A model generated the notes under the pieces. The model saw only the letters and a program-made list of their open reading frames with translations. It searched no databases and was not told the origin of the DNA. A stretch of DNA of 64,000 nt from Micromonospora avicenniae (GTDB lineage: Bacteria > Actinomycetota > Actinomycetes > Mycobacteriales > Micromonosporaceae), in assembly GCF_900156065.1 (NCBI RefSeq), contig NZ_FTNF01000003.1, forward strand, positions 248,001-312,000, written 5' to 3'. Positions 58,800-64,000 of the stretch are shown piece after piece. Made by a program: the position numbers and the translations under genes. Numbering within the stretch: position 1 is the stretch's first letter; every line of letters starts with the position of its first letter.

Positions 58800-58942
58800 T
58801 TGATCGAGGTGAACTGGGGATTCCAGCCCGCCGCAGCACCTGACCGCCACCCTTGGCAACCAACCAGTGGGCGGGGATGGCCGGACCATTTGCGGCCTCC
58901 GATCTAGTCACTTGGTCCGGCGGGGGTGCCGACAATGAGGAA

Positions 58943-59230
58943 GTGACAGCGCAGAGGTGCCGGAAGAGGAAACCGGTCGTGGCTCTTCGTCGTGCGCCGA
59001 AGAGGAAACGAGCCGGGAAGAGCGGTCCTGCTCCATGGCCACTGATGGCGGGGCTGCTTGTGGTGGTAGCGGCCGGATTCGAGGCGGTACGGCGCCTCAG
59101 ACGCGCCAGGCGCACCAGACCCGGCGGGACCGGGGAGATGGGCGACGTCTTCCAGCCCAGCCCTGCCGTGGACGCTGCCCGGACCATCGGCTCTGACGAA
59201 ACCACCCAGCGCTGGCCCCACGGAATGTGA
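58943..59230 (+). CDS. Small basic membrane protein (tentative)
   Basis: A 95-residue frame from GTG 58943: a basic N terminus (VTAQRCRKRKPVVALRRAPKRKR), one membrane helix (LMAGLLVVVAAGFEAV), a second basic block (RRLRRARRTR) and a Ser/Thr-rich tail. Single-pass proteins with this layout are common in actinomycetes. No family was recognised. Translation could be coupled through the preceding ATGAGGAAGTGA sequence, but the ribosome binding site is poor, so the gene is uncertain. Confidence 0.45.
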   Translation: MTAQRCRKRKPVVALRRAPKRKRAGKSGPAPWPLMAGLLVVVAAGFEAVRRLRRARRTRPGGTGEMGDVFQPSPAVDAARTIGSDETTQRWPHGM

Positions 59231-59395
59231 AGCAGAGGCCGCCCGCGGCGGCGCGGCGCGGCTGAGGTTGCGTCATCGTGCGGGCCGAGGCGAGCACCTG
59301 GCGGTCCGTGGAACGTGCGTCCTGTGGCGGTGATCACGGGCCGGGAGCGGCAATCACGGGCAAGGGCGACTGCTACGGCAGAGGCGCCAAAAGCA

Positions 59396-59428
59396 AGATC
59401 CCCACCGCGTTTCCGCTGGTGGGGATCT
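59396..59428 (-). terminator. Terminator of the tRNA cluster
   Basis: AGATCCCCACC (59396-59406) pairs perfectly with GGTGGGGATCT (59418-59428), 23 bp past tRNA-Phe on the minus strand. Confidence 0.7.
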
Positions 59429-59451
59429 CTGTAGCCCGGCGAAAGGCTATG

Positions 59452-59525
59452 TGGCCAGGGGCGGGGTCGAACCGCCGACCTTCCGATTTTCAGTCGGACG
59501 CTCGTACCAACTGAGCTACCTGGCC
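59452..59525 (-). tRNA. tRNA-Phe (anticodon GAA)
   Basis: The minus strand folds as a standard cloverleaf starting GGCCAGG and ending CCTGGCC plus A73. The anticodon loop CTGAAAA has anticodon GAA. The TPsiC arm is GGCGGTTCGACCCCGCC. CCA is not encoded. It is third in the cluster Glu-Asp-Phe, a typical actinobacterial order. Confidence 0.97.
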
Positions 59526-59594
59526 GGGTTGCTCGGACCATGCTACCCGGAGGGCGGTTCGACCGCCGGAAGGGCACCCCGATCCGATACACAG

Positions 59595-59621
59595 AACGCC
59601 GCGCAAATTTCGCGCGGCGTT
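59595..59621 (-). terminator. Hairpin between tRNA-Asp and tRNA-Phe
   Basis: AACGCCGCGC (59595-59604) pairs with GCGCGGCGTT (59612-59621). A stable stem that may end tRNA-Asp transcripts or guide processing of a joint precursor. Confidence 0.55.
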
Positions 59622-59628
59622 AGCGCTG

Positions 59629-59702
59629 CGGTCCTGACGGGACTTGAACCCGCGACCTCCGCCTTGACAGGGCGGCGAGCACTCCAACTGCTCCACAGGA
59701 CC
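59629..59702 (-). tRNA. tRNA-Asp (anticodon GTC)
   Basis: The minus strand starts GGTCCTG and ends CAGGACC followed by G73, the usual Asp discriminator. The anticodon loop CTGTCAA gives GTC. CCA is not encoded. It lies 30 bp after tRNA-Glu. Confidence 0.97.
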
Positions 59703-59732
59703 TAGCTTTGTTGCACCGGCTTGCGCCGGCAG

Positions 59733-59805
59733 TGCCCCCAACGGGATTCGAACCCGTGCTACCGCCTTGAAAGGGCGGCGTCCTAGGCCGCTAGACGATG
59801 AGGGC
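59733..59805 (-). tRNA. tRNA-Glu (anticodon TTC)
   Basis: The minus strand starts GCCCTCA, pairing with TGGGGGC at the 3' end (with one T-G pair), and the anticodon loop CTTTCAA gives TTC. It is first in the cluster. A TTGACC motif upstream (59838-59833) is a possible -35 box, but the spacing to AATGAT is short. Confidence 0.96.
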
Positions 59806-59958
59806 GGCCCCGCCATCATTGCACATTCGCAAGGTCAAGCGGACTTGCTCCCATCCGGCCCCGCCGGAGGCTTGGAAAGCATACGTGATGCCGGGGCGCT
59901 CGACCAAACCGGTATGGGTCGATCTCTGGTGACCCGAGAAACCGCAGGTCAGACGGCC

Positions 59959-60756
59959 TTAGCTGAGCCGAGTCACGCCGTAGTGCCGCTTCAGCTCCCC
60001 GATCAGGCCGCTGCAGGCGGCGGTTGTGGCGGCCCGATCTCCGCCCCCGTCGTGCAGCAGGACGATGGAGCCGGGGCGGACGGCGGCCAGCACGCGCTTG
60101 CTGATCGTCTTCGCCGGCGGTTTCCGCCAGTCCTGTGGGTCGACGCTCCAGTGCAGCGGGCTCATGCCCAACTGCTTGGCCACCGCGACGACTTCGGGTG
60201 TCCAGACCCCGCCGGGCTGTCGGTAAAAGCTGATCTTGGCTTTCGGGACGGCCGCCCGGATCGCCTTGTTCGTACGCTCCAGGTCGGCCCGGATCTCGGC
60301 CACCGTCCGCCGGCCGAGGTCGAGGTCGTGTCGCCAGCTGTGGTTGCAGAGCTGGTGCCCCTCCCGGACGATCCGGCGGACCAGCTCCGGGTGGCGCCTC
60401 ACCTCACTCCCCACCAGGCAGAAGGTGGCGGTCACCTTGGCTGACCGCAGCTGGTCGAGGATCTTCGGCGTCCACGCCGGGCTGGGGCCGTCGTCGAAGG
60501 TCAGCGCGACCGGACGTACGCCGGTGGTGCGGCGCAGGCCGGCCGGCATCTTCGTGGGCCGGGGCCGCAGCGGGGGTCTGGTGGGGCTGGTCCGGGTCGG
60601 CTTCGGCGACACGGTCGGCTTCGGGCTCGGGGACGGTGGCGTGGTCGCGGTGCTCGGGGTGGGGCCGTCGGCGGCTGTCCGGCGGTCCGTGTCGGCGCAG
60701 CCGCCGAGGACCAGGACCAGGCCCAGGGCGCACGCGAGCACGGCTCGGGCGTTCAT
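59959..60756 (-). CDS. Polysaccharide deacetylase lipoprotein
   Basis: A 265-residue exported lipoprotein. Signal peptide with lipobox VLGGC (Cys20) is followed by a Pro/Ser/Thr-rich linker (residues 30-70) and a NodB domain: TFDDGP with Asp88 and Asp89, NHSWRHD with His139 and His143 (metal ligands), RQPGG and LLHDGGG near the end. It would remove N-acetyl groups from peptidoglycan or chito-oligosaccharides at the cell surface, affecting lysozyme sensitivity. ATG 60756 is the start. Confidence 0.92.
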   Translation of the reverse strand: MNARAVLACALGLVLVLGGCADTDRRTAADGPTPSTATTPPSPSPKPTVSPKPTRTSPTRPPLRPRPTKMPAGLRRTTGVRPVALTFDDGPSPAWTPKILDQLRSAKVTATFCLVGSEVRRHPELVRRIVREGHQLCNHSWRHDLDLGRRTVAEIRADLERTNKAIRAAVPKAKISFYRQPGGVWTPEVVAVAKQLGMSPLHWSVDPQDWRKPPAKTISKRVLAAVRPGSIVLLHDGGGDRAATTAACSGLIGELKRHYGVTRLS

Positions 60757-60833
60757 CTGTTCGCTCCCGCAAGGGGTCGGGGTATGCGGACCACCCGACG
60801 CTAGTGGACATCCCCCGCAGGCGACACCGGCGG

Positions 60834-61778
60834 TCAGCGCCCGGGTGACTGCTGCAACGCGTCCTGCACCGCCCCGACCAGGGCGACCGCCTCGGCGAGC
60901 TGGCTGGGGCGTAGCACCCCGGGGGGCAGGGTCGCGGCCGCCCAGCCCGGGCCGGCGGCGAGCACCAGCAGCGGCCGGCGGGGCGCGGCGAGCAGCGCCC
61001 CGAGCTGGCCCGGGTCGGCGGTGGCCGGGGTGTGCGACCAGAGGACCACCGCGGCCGGACCCGTCCGGTCGACCGCCTCCAACAGGGCCGGTATCGGTAC
61101 CCGGGCCCCGAGCATCCGATAGCCCACCCCGGCTTCGGCGAGCGCGGCGGCGAGAGCCTCCAGCGGCAGCGAATGCTGCTCCTCGTCGGCGCAGGAGAGC
61201 AGGACCCGCTGGGGCCCGCCCGGCGGGGTGGTGCGGGCGACGGCGGCGAACGCCTCGGAGATGCAGCGGGACAGCACGTGCTCCACGTCGACCAGGGCGG
61301 AGGTGGCGGCGTGCCGGTCGCCGATCCCGGTGAGTACCGGCCGGAGCAGCCGGTCCCAGGTGGCGACCACGCCGTGTTCGGTGAGGGCGCGGGCGATCGT
61401 GTCCCCGATGGCGACGGAGTCCAGCCGCATGGCTGCGCGGGCGAGCCCCCGGGCGGCCGGTCCGGCGCGACCCACCGGGATGGTCTGGCCGCCACCGTCG
61501 CGAGCGGCGCCCGGGCGGGCTCGGGACGCCTCCCCGGCGCGTACCGACTCGGGCGCCTGCCGTGCCCAGCGGGCCGCCTCGGCGGGACTGACCCCGTCGG
61601 CGGTGAGCCGCCGCATGACCTCGAGCCGGGCCAGATCGGTGGCGGTGTAACGGCGGTGCTGGCCGGGCGTGTGCTGGCTGGGCCCTAGCCCGTACCGCTG
61701 ATGCCAGGTGCGCAGCGTGGTCACCGCGACGCCGAGCCTGCGGGCCACCGCCCCCGCGCTCAGCGCCTCAACGGCCAC
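60834..61778 (-). CDS. MerR-type regulator with a B12-binding-like domain (LitR/CarH-related)
   Basis: A 314-residue regulator. The N terminus is a MerR helix-turn-helix (LSAGAVARRLGVAVTTLRTWHQRYG and HRRYTATDLARLEVMRRL). The C terminus resembles the adenosylcobalamin light sensor of LitR/CarH: helical bundle with GDRH-x9-E166-H167, then E200-x-H202 in the Rossmann part. In CarH the first position is Trp (W-x9-EH); here it is His156, so cofactor binding is uncertain. I chose GTG 61778 over ATG 61799 for the better ribosome site (GGAG). It overlaps idi by 11 nt and lies in the carotenoid operon. Confidence 0.82.
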   Translation of the reverse strand: MAVEALSAGAVARRLGVAVTTLRTWHQRYGLGPSQHTPGQHRRYTATDLARLEVMRRLTADGVSPAEAARWARQAPESVRAGEASRARPGAARDGGGQTIPVGRAGPAARGLARAAMRLDSVAIGDTIARALTEHGVVATWDRLLRPVLTGIGDRHAATSALVDVEHVLSRCISEAFAAVARTTPPGGPQRVLLSCADEEQHSLPLEALAAALAEAGVGYRMLGARVPIPALLEAVDRTGPAAVVLWSHTPATADPGQLGALLAAPRRPLLVLAAGPGWAAATLPPGVLRPSQLAEAVALVGAVQDALQQSPGR

Positions 61779-62424
61779 CCGACCGCTCCGGCACCTCATC
61801 GCTCGGTGCGCCCGATCCGAACGTGGCGGCGTCCAGCCCGGCCGCAACGCCTGCGGCGCCGGCGGACGGGGTCACGGGAGAGCCCGGCACGGTGGGCCGC
61901 AGCAGCCGGTTCACGACGCCGCCGAGCCAGGGGGCGTACGACCGAGGGTCGGCGGCGAGATCGACCTCCAGCGCGGCCGGCTCCACCCAGCGCAACTCGG
62001 CGACCTCCGCGGGGTCGGGCGCGAGCGGCGCGCCGGGACGGAACTCGCCCCGGAGGACGTGGTCGTACTCGAACTCGACCCGGCCGGTAATCGGATCCTC
62101 GGCCTGGTAGAGGTGGACCCCGACCTCGGTCAGCTCGACCGGGCCGGCCCCCAGTTCCTCGTGGAGCCGCCGGTTCGCGGCGTCGGTGAGCGACTCGCCG
62201 GGCAACGGGTGGCCGCAGCACGAGTTGGCCCAGCGCAGCGGGAAGCGGGTCTTGACGGCGGCGCGGCGCTGGAGCAGCACCAGGCCGTCCGGTGCCACGA
62301 GCACGACGGAGAAGGCCCGGTGCAGGCGGCCCGGCGGCTGGTGGGCGGCCGCGACGGTCATCTCGCCGTGGGCCTGCCCGGCTTCGTCGACCAGTTCGAC
62401 GAGGTGCGCCTCACGTTCGCTCAT
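61768..62424 (-). CDS. idi: Isopentenyl-diphosphate delta-isomerase (type I)
   Basis: A 218-residue Nudix-fold enzyme that interconverts IPP and DMAPP, feeding carotenoid synthesis. The family motif WANSCCGHPLPGES contains the catalytic Cys and first metal ligands. A Nudix helix RLHEELGAG and the ELRWVEP region with the second metal site follow. The C-terminal 40 residues are a variable Gly/Ser/Ala tail. ATG 62424 is preceded by GGAGGT. It is followed, with overlap, by the MerR gene and lies downstream of crtI. Confidence 0.95.
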   Translation of the reverse strand: MSEREAHLVELVDEAGQAHGEMTVAAAHQPPGRLHRAFSVVLVAPDGLVLLQRRAAVKTRFPLRWANSCCGHPLPGESLTDAANRRLHEELGAGPVELTEVGVHLYQAEDPITGRVEFEYDHVLRGEFRPGAPLAPDPAEVAELRWVEPAALEVDLAADPRSYAPWLGGVVNRLLRPTVPGSPVTPSAGAAGVAAGLDAATFGSGAPSDEVPERSGGR

Positions 62425-62500
62425 GCCGGCACCTCCCTGCGGTCGGCGCCGTCCTGAGGCTCGGACGCGCTGTGCCTGACGATTCGCTCACTGCGTTCGC

Positions 62501-63982
62501 TCATTGGATGCCTCCAGTGACACGGCCGGCGGCGAGCTTGCCGGAGATCAGCACCATCGGCACCCCGACGCCGGGCTGGGTGCCCGAGCCGACGAAGACC
62601 ACGTTGGGGAGCGTCCGGTGGAGGTTGCCGGGGCGGAACGGTCCGGTCTGGAGGAAGCTGTGCGCTGCGGCGAAGGGGGTTCCGGCAGCCATTCCCTGGT
62701 CGGCCCACTCGGCGGGGGTCACCGTACGCAGCACCTCGATGCCCGAGCCGAACCCGACGTAGCCGCGCTCCTCCAGCGTGCCGATGAGCTGGTCGGCGTA
62801 GCGGCCGGCCAGGCCTCCCCGCCAGTCGAGCGGGGCCCGCTCCAGGTTGGGTACCGGGGCGAGGACGTAGTAGGTGTGCCGGCCCGGGGGCGCCACCGAA
62901 GGGTCGGTGCGGCTCGGATTGGTGACCAGCAGGGACGGGTCGGACATCAGCTCACCCCGGCGGATGACCTCATCGAAGGTGCCCCTCCAGGATCGTCCGA
63001 AGTGAATGTTGTGGTGGGCGATCCTTCCATATCCCTGGCTCGATCCGACGTGCAACACGACGCAGGACGGCGAGTAGCTGAGCCGGCGCCGGGGGCCGGG
63101 CGGCAGGAGGTCGCGGTAGGCGACCGGTAGGTCCGGATTGAGCACGACCACGTCGGCCGGGATCAGCTCGCCGTCGGCGGTCAGCACCCCGGTGGCCCGG
63201 CCGTGCGCCGTCTCCACCCGGGTCACCGTGGTGTCGTAGCGGATCTGCACGCCGTGCTTCTCGGCCGCGCCGGCCATCGCGCGGGAGACGCTGTGCATGC
63301 CGCCGCGGGGAAACCACACCCCGGCCACCGAGTCCAGGTACGCGATGACCGCGTAGATGGCCAGGGCGTCGTGCGGGGCGAGGCCGGCGTACATGGCCTG
63401 GAAGGAGAAGATGCGCTGGGTGCGCGGGTCGCGGAAGAACTGACCGATCTTGGTGTGCAGCCGGCGGAAGGCGCCGCCGGCCAGCAGCCGCAGCAGGTTG
63501 CCGGTGAGCAGGTCGGCCGGGCTGTCCAGATTGCGCTCGATGAAGTCGGCCCGTTCGAGTTGCCAGAGGCGCCGGGCGTAGTCCACGAAGCGCAGGTAGC
63601 CGTCGGCCTCGCGGGGGCCGCAGACGCGGGAGATCTCGGCGGCCATCCGGGTGGTGTCGGTGATGACGTCGAGGGTCGAGCCGTCCGGGTAGTACGCCCG
63701 GTAGGCCGGGTCGAGCGGGGTCAGGTCCAGCCAGTCGCCGAGTTCCTCGCCGACCGCGCCGAGCGCCTCGGCGATCAGCTCCGGCATGGTGAAGACCGTG
63801 GGACCGGTGTCGAACTCGTAGCCGTCGACACCGAGCCGGCCCGCCCGGCCGCCGGGCACCGGTTCGCGTTCGAGCACGGTCACCTGCCGGCCGCTCCCAG
63901 CCAGGTGCAGCGCGCACGCCAGGCCACCGAGACCGGCGCCGACCACCACCACCCGATCCGTACGTCCGTCCACCGTCCGCAT
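62501..63982 (-). CDS. crtI: Phytoene desaturase
   Basis: A 493-residue FAD-dependent desaturase that converts phytoene towards lycopene. The N-terminal FAD motif VVVVGAGLGGLACALHL (residues 11-27) is followed by VLEREPVPGGRAG. Later blocks VWFPRGGMHSVSRAM and ADVVVLNPDLPVAYRDLLPP are typical of bacterial CrtI, and the C terminus VVFVGSGTQPGVGVPMVLISGKLAA is the second FAD segment. ATG 63982 has AAGAGG upstream. The rest of the operon, such as crtB or crtE, would lie beyond the window edge, and idi follows after 76 bp. Confidence 0.95.
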   Translation of the reverse strand: MRTVDGRTDRVVVVGAGLGGLACALHLAGSGRQVTVLEREPVPGGRAGRLGVDGYEFDTGPTVFTMPELIAEALGAVGEELGDWLDLTPLDPAYRAYYPDGSTLDVITDTTRMAAEISRVCGPREADGYLRFVDYARRLWQLERADFIERNLDSPADLLTGNLLRLLAGGAFRRLHTKIGQFFRDPRTQRIFSFQAMYAGLAPHDALAIYAVIAYLDSVAGVWFPRGGMHSVSRAMAGAAEKHGVQIRYDTTVTRVETAHGRATGVLTADGELIPADVVVLNPDLPVAYRDLLPPGPRRRLSYSPSCVVLHVGSSQGYGRIAHHNIHFGRSWRGTFDEVIRRGELMSDPSLLVTNPSRTDPSVAPPGRHTYYVLAPVPNLERAPLDWRGGLAGRYADQLIGTLEERGYVGFGSGIEVLRTVTPAEWADQGMAAGTPFAAAHSFLQTGPFRPGNLHRTLPNVVFVGSGTQPGVGVPMVLISGKLAAGRVTGGIQ

Positions 63983-64000
63983 GCCACCACCTCTTCGCGC

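Noticed and set aside
58786-59592. 268-codon minus-strand open frame
   Set aside because: It runs straight through tRNA-Phe and has no recognisable motif or ribosome binding site.

Overview
The window is high-GC DNA (about 70% or more by eye) with many GTG starts, ATGA/GTGA stop-start overlaps and perfect GC-rich hairpins between genes. The gene content (bldC, DUF3073, DUF3151, split purS/purQ/purL, SigE-family sigma factor, many F420- and CoA-type enzymes) points to a filamentous actinobacterium, most likely Micromonosporaceae (Micromonospora or a close relative). No phage, integrase, insertion sequence or CRISPR array was seen, so this looks like chromosomal core with small accessory inserts.

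Layout. 1-3.6 kb: end of a Pro/Gly-rich protein, a membrane protein, an SDR, pyrE, an ArsR repressor and a DedA protein. 3.9-7.9 kb: the Pnkp/Hen1 RNA-repair pair, overlapping by 4 nt. 8.0-9.6 kb: a SigE-family sigma factor coupled to an LCP-type membrane protein in the anti-sigma position. 9.6-16.7 kb: holin-fold membrane protein, fructose-bisphosphate aldolase, a LOG-family protein, DUF3151, a ParA-like ATPase with an 18-bp tandem repeat, and a lipid-kinase-like protein. 16.9-20.7 kb: purA and purD, separated by an AbiEi/DUF559 gene that has near-identical palindromes on both sides. 20.8-25 kb: acyl-CoA ligase, acyl-CoA dehydrogenase, SCP2 protein and a divergent TetR repressor. 25-28.3 kb: a two-component system between two DedA paralogues. 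28.6-32.1 kb: MaoC dehydratase and long FabG divergent from a thiolase, as in the mycobacterial htdX-fabG4-fadA2 locus. 32.2-46.9 kb: META-type lipoprotein, purB, YbjQ protein, secreted trypsin-like protease, purSQL, a ComB-like gene, a surface protein with a repeat tail, a small sterol-carrier-like protein, purF and purM.

46.9-48.4 kb holds what I consider the most interesting locus: a radical SAM/SPASM maturase overlapping a 78-residue precursor whose C terminus carries four aromatic-X-Asn/His motifs, a likely multi-cyclophane RiPP. 48.5-51.5 kb is the actinobacterial DUF3073 - amino acid dehydrogenase - hypothetical - bldC neighbourhood. 51.6-59.2 kb has an F420-type oxidoreductase, an acidic calcium-binding-repeat protein, 3-hydroxyacyl-CoA dehydrogenase plus enoyl-CoA hydratase, a branched-chain amino-acid-type ABC binding lipoprotein and several conserved hypotheticals. 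59.4-59.8 kb carries tRNA-Glu, tRNA-Asp and tRNA-Phe on the minus strand. 60-64 kb has a polysaccharide deacetylase lipoprotein and a carotenoid module (crtI, idi, MerR/B12-type regulator).

How it works together: eight purine genes (A, D, B, S, Q, L, F, M) lie in 30 kb in conserved order, but purC is not among them. Fatty-acid genes in two places share a TAC-N6-GTA palindrome that is also found at the TetR gene, suggesting one regulon. A three-copy palindrome with exactly 16-nt loops sits beside purA, purD and purB, each time next to C- or G-runs.
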